DNA from: an uncultured Eubacteriales bacterium
GTDB taxonomy: Bacteria > Bacillota > Clostridia > Oscillospirales > CAG-272
Direction of reading: 5' to 3'
Length of the DNA stretch: 64,000 nt
Assembly: GCA_934446065.1 (NCBI GenBank)
Contig: CAKSDP010000007.1
Coordinates: forward strand, 1 to 64,000
The notes under the pieces are model-generated. The model searched no databases. It was not told where the DNA came from and saw only the letters and a program-made list of their open reading frames with translations. This document shows positions 51,260-61,937 of the stretch, piece by piece; within the stretch, counting starts at the first letter, position 1; each line of letters begins with the position of its first letter. Both the position numbers and the translations under genes were made by a program.

Positions 51260-52312
51260 TCATTTTGCGCGCAGGACTTTACGCACGCAGTCGAGCAGAA
51301 CAGCCGCTGCAAGGCTCACTGCGAGCAGTATCGGGAGCGCCGCAAGCTGTCTTGCAAGGCTTTCCTGCCACAAAAACCATCTGACAAAATACTTCTGCGT
51401 GAAAAAATAGCTGTAAAAGAACGAATGCGTATAGAATATATCGGCGGAATGGCGACCGACAAACGCGAGCGCCGTTCCGATCGCCGGTATCCGTGAAACT
51501 GCGGCGCAGATAAACAGGACTATTGTTACGGCGAAAAGCGTATCAACAGCAAGTCCGACCTTTGCGCGGACAAAAGCCGCCGCAAGTAGGAGCGGAAGCG
51601 CAATTGCCACAGCCCGCGCACGATGGATATCGCAAAAAGCAGAAAAGCGGTCGAGAAGTCCGCGCTGAGCCATAAATATCCCCGCGCAGAACGGGAAAAA
51701 CCAATAGATCTCGCGGCACGTATCCCACACATTGTTGCCCATGACGGCATAAAGGACGAGCGGTACGGCGGATATCGGCAGCATCAGATACGGAACACGC
51801 TTCGTAAGATACCAAAGAAGCGGAAAACAGATGTACAAAACAAGCGCCGCTTCAACGTACCACCACGTTTGGTTGATGGTCGGTGTCCCGAGAATCGGGC
51901 GAAGCGCAAAGACCTCCGATAGCGCCCGCAGTACGCCTTTGATTCCGGTTCCGTACAGCTCGGTCGGGGTAAATCCCTCGCGGGCAAGAAATGCGGAAAG
52001 CACAAAGAACACTGCGTAGATCAGCCAAAACGGCTTCATCAATCCGAGAAGATGCTTCTTCTGGAAGTCGAGGACACTGCCTTTTCTGTGTCCATAGCTA
52101 ATCGTAAGCCCGTACCCGCTGAGCAGCGTGAATACCGCGACGCACACCTTAGCGAGAGTTGAAAAAACAAGTAATGGGGGATTCCCGGTTACAGACATCG
52201 GCACCGGGAGAACCCCCATATACAAATGATGACATAATAAGAGAACGACCGCTGCCGCCTTTACTACTGCGGTATCGTGCAGCGCAAAAACAGATTTTTC
52301 GACATTACTCAT
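51260..52312 (-). CDS. Acyltransferase 3 family membrane protein
   Basis: This 350-residue polytopic membrane protein of the acyltransferase-3 (OatA/NodX) family transfers acetyl or succinyl groups to sugars on lipids, wall polymers or exopolysaccharides. About ten membrane helices are visible, with the first-helix His pair (LLLCHHLYMG, near residue 28) and TLLSGYGLTISYG near 66, both typical of the family. The start at 52312 is chosen because GGAG is six bases upstream; an ATG four codons earlier (52324) overlaps this site. The substrate is unknown. Confidence 0.82.
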   Translation of the reverse strand: MSNVEKSVFALHDTAVVKAAAVVLLLCHHLYMGVLPVPMSVTGNPPLLVFSTLAKVCVAVFTLLSGYGLTISYGHRKGSVLDFQKKHLLGLMKPFWLIYAVFFVLSAFLAREGFTPTELYGTGIKGVLRALSEVFALRPILGTPTINQTWWYVEAALVLYICFPLLWYLTKRVPYLMLPISAVPLVLYAVMGNNVWDTCREIYWFFPFCAGIFMAQRGLLDRFSAFCDIHRARAVAIALPLLLAAAFVRAKVGLAVDTLFAVTIVLFICAAVSRIPAIGTALAFVGRHSADIFYTHSFFYSYFFTQKYFVRWFLWQESLARQLAALPILLAVSLAAAVLLDCVRKVLRAK

Positions 52313-52373
52313 AGTGAACTCCATTGAATTTTGCGCGAGTTTCCGGCACGGTGGATCACGCCGGAGGAAAAGA

Positions 52374-52835
52374 TCACATAAAGATTTTGAACACGCCTAC
52401 AGCGCCGTAAGACGCAACGGACATAATAGTGGCAGCGAGGAGAACGCCTACAAAAATAGACAGAAGTGCGTGCTTCATACGCATTTCAAGCATTGCAGCG
52501 ACAAGTGCGCCTGTCCATGCGCCGGTGCCCGGAAGCGGTATCCCGACGAAAAGTGCGAGTCCCCACGTTGCATAACGCGCTACCTTATCCTTGTTTTTCT
52601 CGGCCTTATTCTCAACAAAGATTGCGACCTTCTGAAGCTTTGGTACGTTCTTCATCCAACTGAGTATTTGGCGAATGAAAAGGAGGATAAACGGCACCGG
52701 GATCATGCTTCCGATCACGCAGGCGATGAAATTTACATACCACGGAAGTCCGAGTCCGGCTCCGGCGATTATTCCCCCGCGAAGCTCGATCAGAGGCACC
52801 ATAGAGATAAGGAACACGTATATAATATTTCTCAT
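52374..52835 (-). CDS. Putative small multi-drug export family protein
   Basis: This 153-residue membrane protein matches the Sm_multidrug_ex family (PF06695): PLIELRGGIIAGAGLGLPW near residue 14 and the re-entrant VGIPLPGTGAWTGALVAAML near 97. Despite the family name, function is not proven; members are related to the DedA-like fold. It is 62 bases upstream of the acyltransferase gene on the same strand. Confidence 0.85.
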   Translation of the reverse strand: MRNIIYVFLISMVPLIELRGGIIAGAGLGLPWYVNFIACVIGSMIPVPFILLFIRQILSWMKNVPKLQKVAIFVENKAEKNKDKVARYATWGLALFVGIPLPGTGAWTGALVAAMLEMRMKHALLSIFVGVLLAATIMSVASYGAVGVFKIFM

Positions 52836-52930
52836 AAAAACTCCAAAGTTAGCATTATGAATAGTATATCATATGTACTCTTTCTCTGCAAGGCTGGCGC
52901 GGTGAAATTTACACAGTTTTTACAATGGAA

Positions 52931-53620
52931 TCAGGCGATCTTCGCACCGAGCACAAGGAAAAGATACAACAGAACAGCCACAAGGATAACGACTGAGACG
53001 ATAATCACGGGAAGCTTTGTAACGGCGTGACTGCGATCGGACGTGACAGATGTGTCCGCCCCGATTTCGGATGTGCGGAGAATATGTGCAGACCGCAGCG
53101 CCGTGGCAAAGGGTTTATAGAGCATCATAACGACGCAGGAATTGAATAATCCCTTTGAAAGGTTGAACGGAAGAAGCAGCGTGGGAATCAGTGCACGGAT
53201 ATCCTCTGAGGGAAATCCGGTATAGAGCGGAGTGATGTACATATTTGCGAATATCATCACAACAGTCATCACGACGCTTGCGGAGACGAGAGAGATAATC
53301 GCGCCTGCGAGCGTTTTTTTGTATTTATAGATAAGTGAAGCGACAAGGCAGAACGCCGCGCTCGACAGAAAATTCATGATAAGGCCGTAGATGCCGGTAG
53401 TGCTGATCGTGAGAAACTCGACAAACGAAACGATGAGCGGCATGATGACGGCGGCAATCGGGCCGAAATACATTGCACCGATAGCCATTATGGAGTCTTT
53501 AAGGTCAAACGTCAGGAAAGAGACCTTGAAATGGATGAAAAGAATACAGATATACGACAGTGCGCAAAACACTGAGATAGCCGTAATACGGCGGATTTTA
53601 GAGTTTGTTTCGGTTTTCAT
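52931..53620 (-). CDS. ribU: Riboflavin ECF transporter S component RibU
   Basis: RibU is the substrate-binding membrane subunit of an energy-coupling-factor transporter for riboflavin. The 229 residues comprise about six membrane helices, with the family's FLTFDLKDSIMAIGAMYFGP region (about 35-54) and LPFNLSKGLFNS near 155, then a hydrophilic insert and an extra C-terminal membrane helix (205-226). The ECF energising module (EcfA, EcfA', EcfT) is elsewhere. Start at 53620 is set by GGAGG upstream. Riboflavin specificity is strongly backed by the FMN riboswitch directly upstream. Confidence 0.92.
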   Translation of the reverse strand: MKTETNSKIRRITAISVFCALSYICILFIHFKVSFLTFDLKDSIMAIGAMYFGPIAAVIMPLIVSFVEFLTISTTGIYGLIMNFLSSAAFCLVASLIYKYKKTLAGAIISLVSASVVMTVVMIFANMYITPLYTGFPSEDIRALIPTLLLPFNLSKGLFNSCVVMMLYKPFATALRSAHILRTSEIGADTSVTSDRSHAVTKLPVIIVSVVILVAVLLYLFLVLGAKIA

Positions 53621-53663
53621 AAGTACCTCCGATATTTTTGGATAAAGCGGTACTTTGAGGTAT

Positions 53664-53689
53664 AAAAAAATCCCCGACACAGCGGGGAA
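53664..53689 (-). terminator. Riboswitch-controlled terminator before ribU
   Basis: On the minus strand a 6-bp GC stem (53688-53683 with 53676-53671) and a 6-base loop followed by seven T (complement of 53664-53670). It is the likely off-switch for the FMN riboswitch. Confidence 0.88.
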
Positions 53690-53712
53690 TGCGGCACGCA
53701 CCGCAAATTTTT

Positions 53713-53856
53713 ATCTTTTATCATCCGGACTGTACTGCAAAGATGCAGCGGCGCCAAGCGCCACCGTCGGCACAGGAATCACACCTGTTCGGCGGTCACA
53801 CAGTGACCGTTCGCGGGCTATACCGCCGGTATGGAATTTCACCAAACCCCAAAGAT
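53713..53856 (-). promoter_or_regulatory. FMN (RFN element) riboswitch
   Basis: Minus-strand aptamer from ATCTTTGGGG at 53856 to AAAAGAT at 53713, which pair as P1. It has the RFN signatures GGTGAAATTCC, ACCGGCGGTATAGCCCGCGA, GATTCCTGTGCCGACGG and AGTCCGGATG. The region between GACGG and AGTCC is enlarged by two small hairpins. FMN should end transcription before ribU. Confidence 0.95.
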
Positions 53857-53906
53857 ATATATTATTGATTTGTAGAAATAATTCGGATCGCAAAGCAAGT
53901 AAAGTT

Positions 53907-53932
53907 TGTGGGGAGTGTTGCCACTCCCCACA
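53907..53932 (-). terminator. Probable terminator of the str operon
   Basis: A 10-11 bp stem (53907-53917 with 53922-53932) directly downstream of tuf on the minus strand. The following T-tract is short, so the call is moderate. Confidence 0.55.
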
Positions 53933-53944
53933 GCCTTACATAAA

Positions 53945-55147
53945 TTACTCGATGATCTCGGAAACGACGCCAGAACCGACAGTTCTACCACCCTCACGGA
54001 TAGCGAAACGGAGTCCCTTCTCGATAGCGATAGGAGTGATAAGCTCAACAGTCATATCAACGTTATCGCCCGGGCGGCACATATCAACGTCAGCAGGAAG
54101 GCTGATGGTACCGGTAACGTCAGTGGTTCTGAAGTAGAACTGCGGACGGTAGCCAGCGAAGAACGGCTTCTGACGGCCGCCCTCTTTCTCAGTCAGTACG
54201 TAAACCTGGCCGACAAACTTGGTGTGCGGGTGAATGGAATCGGGCTTGCAGAGAACCTGTCCACGCTCGATCTCGTTCTTTGCGATACCACGGAGCAGAA
54301 GACCGACGTTGTCGCCTGCCTCAGCCTGGTCAAGCAGCTTGTGGAACATCTCGACACCGGTAATAACGGTGGTGCGCTTCTCCTTGGAGAGACCGACGAT
54401 CTCGACGGTATCGGATACCTTGACAGTACCACGCTCAACTCTACCGGTAGCAACAGTACCACGACCGGAGATGGAGAATACATCCTCGACAGGAAGCAGG
54501 AAGGGCAGGTCACTCTTTCTCTCAGGAGTCGGGATGAAGGAGTCAACAGCAGCCATCAGCTCTCTGATGGAGTCGTATGCAGGATCGGAAGGATCGTTGG
54601 GAGCCTCGAGAGCTGCACGAGCGGAACCGCGGATGATAGGAGTATCATCGCCCGGGAAGTCGTACTCGTTCAGAAGCTCACGAACTTCCATCTCAACGAG
54701 CTCAAGGAGCTCCTCGTCGTCAACGAGGTCAGTCTTGTTGAGGTAAACAACGATTGCAGGAACGCCAACCTGACGAGCGAGCAGGATGTGCTCACGAGTC
54801 TGCTGCATAGGACCGTCAGATGCTGCAACGACGAGAATCGCGCCGTCCATCTGAGCTGCACCGGTGATCATGTTCTTGACGTAGTCAGCGTGGCCGGGGC
54901 AGTCAACGTGTGCGTAGTGACGCGCATCGGTCTCGTACTCAACGTGACGGGTGTTGATCGTGATACCACGTGCTCTCTCCTCGGGAGCGTTATCGATCTG
55001 GTCATATGCCATGAACTCGATGTTGCCGTTGCCGAGAGAAAGGGTCTTGGTGATAGCTGCGGTAAGGGTGGTCTTACCATGGTCAACGTGACCAATGGTA
55101 CCAATATTGACGTGGGGTTTGGTTCTTTCGAATTTTGCCTTTGCCAT
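53945..55147 (-). CDS. tuf: Elongation factor Tu
   Basis: EF-Tu brings aminoacyl-tRNA to the ribosome. The 400-residue protein has GHVDHGKTT (19-27), RGITIN, DCPGH, NKTD and GSA GTP-binding boxes and domains II and III with [14 protein letters not shown]. Codon use is restrained, as in highly expressed genes. It is the last gene of the rpsL-rpsG-fusA-tuf operon. Confidence 0.98.
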   Translation of the reverse strand: MAKAKFERTKPHVNIGTIGHVDHGKTTLTAAITKTLSLGNGNIEFMAYDQIDNAPEERARGITINTRHVEYETDARHYAHVDCPGHADYVKNMITGAAQMDGAILVVAASDGPMQQTREHILLARQVGVPAIVVYLNKTDLVDDEELLELVEMEVRELLNEYDFPGDDTPIIRGSARAALEAPNDPSDPAYDSIRELMAAVDSFIPTPERKSDLPFLLPVEDVFSISGRGTVATGRVERGTVKVSDTVEIVGLSKEKRTTVITGVEMFHKLLDQAEAGDNVGLLLRGIAKNEIERGQVLCKPDSIHPHTKFVGQVYVLTEKEGGRQKPFFAGYRPQFYFRTTDVTGTISLPADVDMCRPGDNVDMTVELITPIAIEKGLRFAIREGGRTVGSGVVSEIIE

Positions 55148-55196
55148 TTGAAATTTCCTCCGTTAAATTAAATTATTTACATGTTTTTGCGGCGGC

Positions 55197-57275
55197 TCAG
55201 TCTTTAGCTCTGCCGCTGATGATGGACTCCTGGATGCTCTTCGGGACTTCCGCGAAGTGGCTCGGCTCCATGGAGTACTGACCGCGGCCCTGAGTCGTGG
55301 AGCGAAGCACGGTTGCATAACCGAACATCTCTGCCAGCGGCACATGTGCCGTGATCTGGGTTGCGCCGGAGAGAGAATCCATGGACTGGATCTGACCGCG
55401 GCGTGAGTTCAGACCGCCGATGACATCGCCGAGATAGTCATCAGGGGTAATAACAACGACCTTCATGATAGGCTCGGTGAGGACGGGATCAGCCTTCTTC
55501 ATAGCTTCCTTGAAAGCCATGGAGCCGGCGATCTTGAACGCCATCTCAGAGGAGTCGACCTCATGATAAGATCCGTCGTACAGTGTAACCTTGACGTCAA
55601 CTACGTTGTAGCCTGCGAGCACACCGCTCTGCATAGCGCCCTGGATACCCTGATCGACTGCGGGGATGTACTCCTTCGGAATAGCACCGCCCACGATGTT
55701 ATTGATGAATTCATAGCCCTTGCCGGGCTCGTTGGGAGCGATGGTAATCTTAACATGACCATACTGTCCCTTACCGCCGGACTGACGCGCATACTTGGTA
55801 TCCTGGGATACCTCGCGGCGGATCGTCTCCTTGTAGGAAACGTGCGGCTGACCGACATTCGCCTCGACTTTGAACTCGCGGAGAAGTCTGTCAACGATGA
55901 TCTCGAGGTGAAGCTCACCCATTCCGGCGATGATGGTCTGACCTGTTTCCTCATCGGTATAGGTACGGAAGGTAGGATCCTCCTCAGCGAGCTTCGCGAG
56001 GGCGATACCCATCTTCTCCTGACCTGCCTTGGTCTTGGGCTCGATAGCGACACGGATAACGGGATCCGGGAACTCCATCGACTCGAGGATGATCGGTGCA
56101 TTCTCGTCGCAGAGAGTGTCACCGGTGGTGGTATTCTTCAGACCGACTGCAGCGGCGATATCGCCTGCATAGCAGCAATCGATATCCTTACGCTCATTAG
56201 CGTGCATCTGCAGGATACGTCCGAGACGCTCGCGTGAATCCTTAACGGAGTTGTAGACGGTGGAACCTGCCTCAACTACACCGGAGTACACGCGGAAGAA
56301 GCAGAGCTTACCTACAAACGGGTCGGTCATGATCTTGAATGCAAGAGCAGCGAACGGACCGTCATCGGTAGAGTGACGCTCTTCCTCCTCATCGGTCTTG
56401 GGGTTGGTACCCTTGATCGCGGGAATATCAACAGGAGCGGGCATGTAGTCCACGATCGCGTCGAGGAGCTTCTGAACGCCCTTGTTCTTGTACGATGTTC
56501 CGCAGGTTACGGGTACGATCTGGTTTGCGATGGTAGCCTTTCTCAGTGCAACCTTGATCTCCTCAACAGTGATCTCCTCACCGTTGCAGTATTTCTCAAA
56601 GAGCGCTTCGTCGGACTCTGCGACGGACTCGAGCATTGCGGCACGGTATTCCTCAGCCTTTTCCTTCATGTCATCCGGAATAGGCTCGACTCTCATGTCG
56701 CGGCCGAGGTCGTCGTAATATACATCGGCTTCCATGTTGATAAGGTCGATGATGCCGCGGAATGTCTCCTCAGCTCCGATAGGAAGCTGGATCGGCACGG
56801 CATTTGCATGGAGACGCTCGTGCATCATATCGACAACGCGATAGAAGTTAGCGCCCATGATGTCCATCTTATTGACATAAGCCATACGGGGAACGTGATA
56901 TTTATCAGCCTGACGCCATACAGTCTCGGACTGAGGCTCAACGCCTCCCTTTGCACAGAGAACAGTCACCGATCCGTCGAGGACTCTGAGGGAGCGCTCG
57001 ACCTCTGCGGTAAAGTCAACGTGACCGGGGGTATCAATGATGTTGATACGGTTGCCCTTCCAGAAGCAGGTGGTAGCAGCGGAAGTGATGGTGATACCTC
57101 TCTCCTGCTCCTGTTCCATCCAGTCCATGGTAGCGGCACCGTCGTGAGTCTCACCTATCTTGTGAGTACGTCCGGTATAAAACAGAATACGTTCCGTCGT
57201 GGTGGTCTTACCGGCATCGATGTGAGCCATGATACCGATATTTCTGGTATTCTCAAGTGAGTATTCTCTCGCCAT
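55197..57275 (-). CDS. fusA: Elongation factor G
   Basis: EF-G catalyses ribosome translocation with GTP. The 692-residue sequence opens [20 protein letters not shown] and has AHIDAGKTT (17-25), the RGITI switch, DTPGHVD and NKMD boxes, and domains III-V with [12 protein letters not shown] and ending near [16 protein letters not shown]. The ATG at 57275 gives the canonical N-terminus; a TTG three codons upstream lies too close to the ribosome binding site. It lies between rpsG and tuf. Confidence 0.98.
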   Translation of the reverse strand: MAREYSLENTRNIGIMAHIDAGKTTTTERILFYTGRTHKIGETHDGAATMDWMEQEQERGITITSAATTCFWKGNRINIIDTPGHVDFTAEVERSLRVLDGSVTVLCAKGGVEPQSETVWRQADKYHVPRMAYVNKMDIMGANFYRVVDMMHERLHANAVPIQLPIGAEETFRGIIDLINMEADVYYDDLGRDMRVEPIPDDMKEKAEEYRAAMLESVAESDEALFEKYCNGEEITVEEIKVALRKATIANQIVPVTCGTSYKNKGVQKLLDAIVDYMPAPVDIPAIKGTNPKTDEEEERHSTDDGPFAALAFKIMTDPFVGKLCFFRVYSGVVEAGSTVYNSVKDSRERLGRILQMHANERKDIDCCYAGDIAAAVGLKNTTTGDTLCDENAPIILESMEFPDPVIRVAIEPKTKAGQEKMGIALAKLAEEDPTFRTYTDEETGQTIIAGMGELHLEIIVDRLLREFKVEANVGQPHVSYKETIRREVSQDTKYARQSGGKGQYGHVKITIAPNEPGKGYEFINNIVGGAIPKEYIPAVDQGIQGAMQSGVLAGYNVVDVKVTLYDGSYHEVDSSEMAFKIAGSMAFKEAMKKADPVLTEPIMKVVVITPDDYLGDVIGGLNSRRGQIQSMDSLSGATQITAHVPLAEMFGYATVLRSTTQGRGQYSMEPSHFAEVPKSIQESIISGRAKD

Positions 57276-57331
57276 GAAAAACAATTTCTCCTTTCAGAAA
57301 CAGGCACAGCCTGTCCCCGTCCTTGACGGAA

Positions 57332-57802
57332 TCAATATCTGTAATGTGCAAACGCCTTGTTTGCTTCTGCCATTCTGTGTGTCTCTTCCTTCTTCTTGAA
57401 GGCGCCGCCGGTGCTGTTCTTAGCATCCAGGATCTCTGCTGCAAGACGCTCGGACATAGTCTTTTCGCCTCTTGCGCGGGCAGCTGCGATGAGCCAACGC
57501 AGACCGAGGGTCTGACGTCTTTCAGCTCTCACTTCCATAGGAACCTGATAGTTGGCACCGCCGACACGGCGAGCCTTAACCTCAAGAACCGGCATGATGT
57601 TTTCGAGAGCCTCGGTAAACACCTCAAGGGGATTCTGGCCTACCTTCTCTTCGATAGCCGCAAAAGCCTCGTAAACGATCTTCTGGGCAACGCCCTTCTT
57701 GCCGTCAAGCATGATGTTGTTGACAAGCTTTGTTACGAGTTTGGAGCCGTAAAGAGGATCCGGCAGTACATCTCTTTTGGAAATCTGGCCTCTTCTTGAC
57801 AC
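57332..57802 (-). CDS. rpsG: 30S ribosomal protein S7
   Basis: S7 nucleates assembly of the 30S head. From the GTG at 57802 the protein has exactly 156 residues, the normal family length, beginning [15 protein letters not shown] after the initiator. The AAGGAGGG site seven bases upstream fits this GTG; an upstream in-frame ATG overlaps that site and is unlikely. Confidence 0.97.
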   Translation of the reverse strand: MSRRGQISKRDVLPDPLYGSKLVTKLVNNIMLDGKKGVAQKIVYEAFAAIEEKVGQNPLEVFTEALENIMPVLEVKARRVGGANYQVPMEVRAERRQTLGLRWLIAAARARGEKTMSERLAAEILDAKNSTGGAFKKKEETHRMAEANKAFAHYRY

Positions 57803-57945
57803 TGATCTTCCCTCCTTCATTAAATTTTATGATATCACAGGTACTCGAAAGAAATCTTCCGTAAGCGCAAAGCCGTCCGTTTGTATATAAACATATAAAG
57901 TAAGACGGAAAACGCAAAGATGATACTTGCGAGGAGCGCGAAAAA

Positions 57946-58359
57946 TCACTTCTTTGCGCGCTTTGCTCCGTACTTGGAGCGGGACTGGTTGCGGTTTGCT
58001 ACGCCCTGAGCGTCAAGCGTACCGCGAATGATGTGGTAACGCACACCGGGGAGATCACGCACTCTTCCGCCGCGGATCAGTACAACCGAGTGTTCCTGCA
58101 GGTTGTGGCCGATACCGGGAATGTAGGTGGTAACCTCAAGGCCGTTGGTGAGCTTAACTCTTGCGATCTTACGGAGCGCGGAGTTCGGCTTCTTCGGCGT
58201 GGTGGTGGTAACCTTTGTGCAGACACCGCGCTTCTGAGGAGCGCTCTGGTCTACCATCTGCTTCTTCAGGGTGTTGTAGCCCTGCTGCAGAACGGGAGCT
58301 TTGGACTTATAGGTCTTGCTGCTTCTGCCCTGTTTTACAAGCTGGTTAAAGGTTGGCAT
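57946..58359 (-). CDS. rpsL: 30S ribosomal protein S12
   Basis: S12 acts in decoding at the A site. The 137-residue sequence opens [20 protein letters not shown] and contains [20 protein letters not shown] and the loop [20 protein letters not shown]. The residues where streptomycin-resistance changes are found, Lys in PKKPNS and Lys/Arg near GGRVKDLPGV, are normal or conservative here ([10 protein letters not shown]). It is first in the str operon; a GGAGGAAAA site precedes the ATG. Confidence 0.98.
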   Translation of the reverse strand: MPTFNQLVKQGRSSKTYKSKAPVLQQGYNTLKKQMVDQSAPQKRGVCTKVTTTTPKKPNSALRKIARVKLTNGLEVTTYIPGIGHNLQEHSVVLIRGGRVRDLPGVRYHIIRGTLDAQGVANRNQSRSKYGAKRAKK

Positions 58360-58477
58360 CGTTTTCCTCCTTCTTTATCAAATGTTTATATACAAACGCG
58401 AAAGAGATGTACGCGTAAGTATCTTTTGGGGTTGCACGCGAGAGCATGAAAAAAGATGCCCGAAAGCGTACGCACTT

Positions 58478-58506
58478 ATTATATCATCTGCATACTGCTC
58501 TGTCAA
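58478..58506 (-). promoter_or_regulatory. Consensus sigma-A promoter of the str operon
   Basis: On the minus strand TTGACA (58506-58501), 17 bases, TATAAT (58483-58478): a perfect match. The leader of about 110 bases has GCGTAC near its 5' end (58471-58466) that can pair with GTACGC at 58414-58409. Confidence 0.92.
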
Positions 58507-58756
58507 GAGATTATTCGTCGCGCAGGTGAAATAAAATTGTAACATTTATGTAAATTCACAAAATTCAACCGAGCGGATCTCGCGTGCTGCGGCATACTAT
58601 CGCTTCGCACGGAGTATGATAGAATTTGCCCCCGAGCGTTCATTTCCGAGATGAGCGGCGCGTCCGATGAAACAGCAGTTGAAATGTACCGATTTTTTTA
58701 CATAAATTACACCGAAAAAATCACTTTTGACTATGGAAATCGTAATATTTATTTGA

Positions 58757-58762
58757 TATAAT
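58757..58762 (+). promoter_or_regulatory. Probable -10 element for the glg operon
   Basis: TATAAT at 58757-58762 with only a poor -35 (TGGAAA at 58734-58739), suggesting an activator-dependent promoter. A TTGACT at 58727-58732 is too far for a standard spacer. Confidence 0.4.
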
Positions 58763-58827
58763 ATATTTAGCGCATATATAAATTAAATGAAAGAAAAATT
58801 TTCCAAAGTTTCATCGGAGGTAATCAC

Positions 58828-60702
58828 TTGAATAATTCAGCAGTAGAACAATTCCGAAGCGGCACCTTCGATCGTGCCTATACACTGCTCGGCTGCCGCC
58901 CGTGCCGGAAAGGCGGTCGCGACGGCATCATATTCAGAGTCTGGGCGCCGAGAGCCCGAGCCGTATCGGTCGTCGGCGACTTCAATTTCTGGAATACGTC
59001 GGATCTGCCGATGAAAAACACAGACGGCATATGGGAAGTTGTATCATATTTCGCCGCACCCGGTCAGCGATACCAGTATTTCATAACAAGGCCGGACGGC
59101 ACGACCGTTTACAAAAACGATCCTTACGCTCTTTCATACGCCCCGCTTCCGGACAAGGTGAGCCTTATTACGTTCCCGTCGGAATTTCGGTGGCATGATG
59201 CGGCATACTATATAGAGAAAAAGAAGCGCGACCCGCTGACCTCTCCCGTGAACATATATGAGCTTCACCTCGGATCATGGGAGCGGCACGAGGACGGATC
59301 GTTTCTGAACTATCGTGAAAGCGCGGACAAACTTATCCCCTACGTTCGGAAGATGGGTTACACTCACGTTGAGCTTCTGCCGGTAACGGAATATCCGTTT
59401 GAACCGTCATGGGGATATCAGGTCACGGGATTTTTCGCGCCGACGTCACGCTACGGCACGCCGGACGATTTCAGGTACTTCATCGACAAATGCCACGCCG
59501 CCGGCATCGGAGTCATACTTGACTGGGTGAGCGCTCATTTCCCGAAGGATGAGACCGGGCTGTACGAGTTTGACGGAACGCCGTGCTACGAGCTGGCAGA
59601 TCCCGAGATGAACGAACATCCGGACTGGAACACGCGGATATTCGATTACGGACGCGGCGAGGTACGCTCGTTCCTTATATCGTCTGCCCTGTTCTGGATC
59701 AGGGAGTACCACGTTGACGGCATCCGCGTTGACGCGGTGGCATCAATGCTGTACCTTGACTACGGGAGAAAGCACTACAAGCCGAACCGTTTCGGGGGAA
59801 ATCAGAATCTCGAGGCGATAGATTTTCTGCGGTGTCTGAACGAAAAGGCGTTCGCAGCCGATCCGCAGGTCATGATGATCGCCGAGGAATCCACCGCGTT
59901 CCCGATGGTCACAAAACCGCCGTTTGACGGAGGGCTCGGCTTCAATTTCAAATGGAACATGGGCTGGATGAACGACATTCTCAGTTATATGTCCACGGAT
60001 CCGCTGTTCCGCAAGGGACGTCACAACGAGCTTACATTTTCACTGACATACGCGTTTTCCGAGAACTTCATACTGCCGTTCTCACACGACGAAGTAGTCC
60101 ACGGAAAATGCTCCATGATCGGTAAAATGCCCGGCGAATACGACGATAAGTTCGCAAATCTGCGCACGCTCGCGGCATACAAGATGGCTCATCCCGGAAA
60201 GAAGCTGACGTTCATGGGCAACGAGTTTGCTCAGTTCATCGAATGGGATTTTGCAAAAAGGCTCGACTGGTTCCTGCTCGACTACGAGGCGCACGCAAGA
60301 TTCCAGGCGTTCGAGCGCGATCTCAACCGCTTCTATCTCTCGGAGCCTGCGCTGTGGCAGCGCGATTTCACATGGGAGGGCTTCCGCTGGATCAGCGCCG
60401 ACGACAGGGATCAGAGCGTTATCGCATTTCTCCGCTTCGGCGAGGAGGGCGAGGCACTCCTCGTGATCGTCAATTTCTGTCCGGTACTGCGGCGTGACTA
60501 CCGTCTCGGTATGCCCGAGGGCACGGTTGCGACACCGGTATTCTCCGGCGACAGGAAGCGCTACGGAGGCACGGGAACACGGCTTCGCTCGGTGAAAGCC
60601 ACGGGCGCACCCATGCACTCGTTTGAGGCATCCGGAAAATTCACGGTACCGCCGCTCTCGGCGACGTTCTACCGGCTTAAAAAACAGGACAACTTAAAAT
60701 AA
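58828..60702 (+). CDS. glgB: 1,4-alpha-glucan branching enzyme
   Basis: GlgB makes the alpha-1,6 branches of glycogen. The 624-residue GH13 enzyme has an N-terminal CBM48 beta domain (about 30-130, [10 protein letters not shown]), the catalytic barrel with nucleophile Asp302 (DGIRVDAV) and acid/base Glu353 (MIAEEST), HDEVVHGK near 430, and a C-terminal beta domain. Start is TTG at 58828 with GGAGG seven bases upstream. It leads the glycogen operon, with glgC starting 29 bases on. Confidence 0.96.
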   Translation: MNNSAVEQFRSGTFDRAYTLLGCRPCRKGGRDGIIFRVWAPRARAVSVVGDFNFWNTSDLPMKNTDGIWEVVSYFAAPGQRYQYFITRPDGTTVYKNDPYALSYAPLPDKVSLITFPSEFRWHDAAYYIEKKKRDPLTSPVNIYELHLGSWERHEDGSFLNYRESADKLIPYVRKMGYTHVELLPVTEYPFEPSWGYQVTGFFAPTSRYGTPDDFRYFIDKCHAAGIGVILDWVSAHFPKDETGLYEFDGTPCYELADPEMNEHPDWNTRIFDYGRGEVRSFLISSALFWIREYHVDGIRVDAVASMLYLDYGRKHYKPNRFGGNQNLEAIDFLRCLNEKAFAADPQVMMIAEESTAFPMVTKPPFDGGLGFNFKWNMGWMNDILSYMSTDPLFRKGRHNELTFSLTYAFSENFILPFSHDEVVHGKCSMIGKMPGEYDDKFANLRTLAAYKMAHPGKKLTFMGNEFAQFIEWDFAKRLDWFLLDYEAHARFQAFERDLNRFYLSEPALWQRDFTWEGFRWISADDRDQSVIAFLRFGEEGEALLVIVNFCPVLRRDYRLGMPEGTVATPVFSGDRKRYGGTGTRLRSVKATGAPMHSFEASGKFTVPPLSATFYRLKKQDNLK

Positions 60703-60731
60703 CATATTCAGGCGAAAGAAGGAGGAAATTT

Positions 60732-61916
60732 ATGCTTTTTCAAAAGAAAGAATGTATCGCAATGCTCCTTGCGGGCGGTCAGGGCAGTCGCCTTACCGTA
60801 CTGACCGAGGAGACGGCAAAACCCGCCGTTCCGTTCGGGGGCAAATACCGTATTATCGATTTTCCCCTCTCGAACTGTGTAAACTCGGGAATCGACACTG
60901 TCGGCATACTGACTCAGTATCAGCCGCTCCAGCTGAACGAATATCTCGGGAACGGTCAGCCGTGGGGACTTAACCGACTCAGCGGCGGCGCGCACGTACT
61001 CTCCCCGTACTCCAAAAGCTCAAGCTCGGAGTGGTACAGCGGCACGGCGAACGCCATTTATCAGAACATCAACTTCATCGACAGATATAACCCGGAGCAC
61101 GTGCTGATCCTCTCCGGAGATCACATCTATCAGATGAACTACGCAAAAATGCTTACATTCCACAAGGACAGAGATGCCGACTGCACCATCGCCGTGATAG
61201 ACGTGCCGATGAGCGAGGCGTCGCGCTTCGGAATAATGGACAGCGACGAGGACGGGATCATCCGCAGCTTCGAGGAAAAGCCGAAGGAGCCGAAATCCAA
61301 CCACGCTTCAATGGGTATCTATATTTTCAAGTGGGACATTCTCCGCAGATTCCTCACTGACGACAGCAAGGATCCCGCATCAAGCAATGACTTCGGAAAG
61401 AACATCATTCCGAAAATGCTCGCAGGCGGGCACAGACTCTGCGCATATCAGTTCAAGGGGTACTGGAAAGACGTCGGAACCATCCGCAGTCTGTGGGAAG
61501 CGAACATGGACATTCTCGGAGATATGCCGCGTCTCAATCTGCATCTCGGCGACAGCAGGATCTACGCTCGAAATTATGCGATGCCGTCGAGCTTCATCGC
61601 GGACGGCTCGTCCGTCATAAACTCGTTTGTTGCCGAGGGAAGCACGGTATACGGCAGCGTCACACACTCCGTAATATCGACCGGCTGTGTCATTGAAGCG
61701 GGTGTTGAGATACGCGACAGCGTGATCATGCCGAACGCCGTTATCGAATCCGGCAGCATCATCTGTCACTCGATCATCGGTGAGGACACGCACGTCGGCC
61801 GCTGCGCCGTGATAGGCGAGACGCCGCCGAAGCATCTTTCCGGAAGCATCACGGTTGTCGGCAAGGGCAGAAATGTCGCCGAGAACGCTCACATACTTCC
61901 CGGTGAATCCGTATAA
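60732..61916 (+). CDS. glgC: Glucose-1-phosphate adenylyltransferase, catalytic subunit
   Basis: GlgC makes ADP-glucose for glycogen. The 394 residues show the nucleotide loop [11 protein letters not shown] (11-21), [11 protein letters not shown], the metal/substrate motif [12 protein letters not shown] near 127, SMGIYIF near 195 and a C-terminal left-handed beta-helix of hexapeptide repeats (about 285-375). The start has AGGAGGA eight bases upstream. Followed by glgD after 21 bases. Confidence 0.96.
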   Translation: MLFQKKECIAMLLAGGQGSRLTVLTEETAKPAVPFGGKYRIIDFPLSNCVNSGIDTVGILTQYQPLQLNEYLGNGQPWGLNRLSGGAHVLSPYSKSSSSEWYSGTANAIYQNINFIDRYNPEHVLILSGDHIYQMNYAKMLTFHKDRDADCTIAVIDVPMSEASRFGIMDSDEDGIIRSFEEKPKEPKSNHASMGIYIFKWDILRRFLTDDSKDPASSNDFGKNIIPKMLAGGHRLCAYQFKGYWKDVGTIRSLWEANMDILGDMPRLNLHLGDSRIYARNYAMPSSFIADGSSVINSFVAEGSTVYGSVTHSVISTGCVIEAGVEIRDSVIMPNAVIESGSIICHSIIGEDTHVGRCAVIGETPPKHLSGSITVVGKGRNVAENAHILPGESV

Positions 61917-61937
61917 TTCAAAGGAGGGGTTACGATC

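Larger units (their letters stand above)
58360..58827. other. 468-base intergenic region between str and glycogen operons
   Basis: This divergent spacer holds the str promoter near its left end (58478-58506) and the glgB -10 region near its right end (58757-58762). The central part (58520-58720) has no good reading frame, no tRNA-like or other known RNA, and no repeats that I can see. Confidence 0.65.

Noticed and set aside
54300..55171. Long plus-strand frame opposite tuf
   Set aside because: Antisense to a fully conserved EF-Tu gene; a mirror of its codon pattern.
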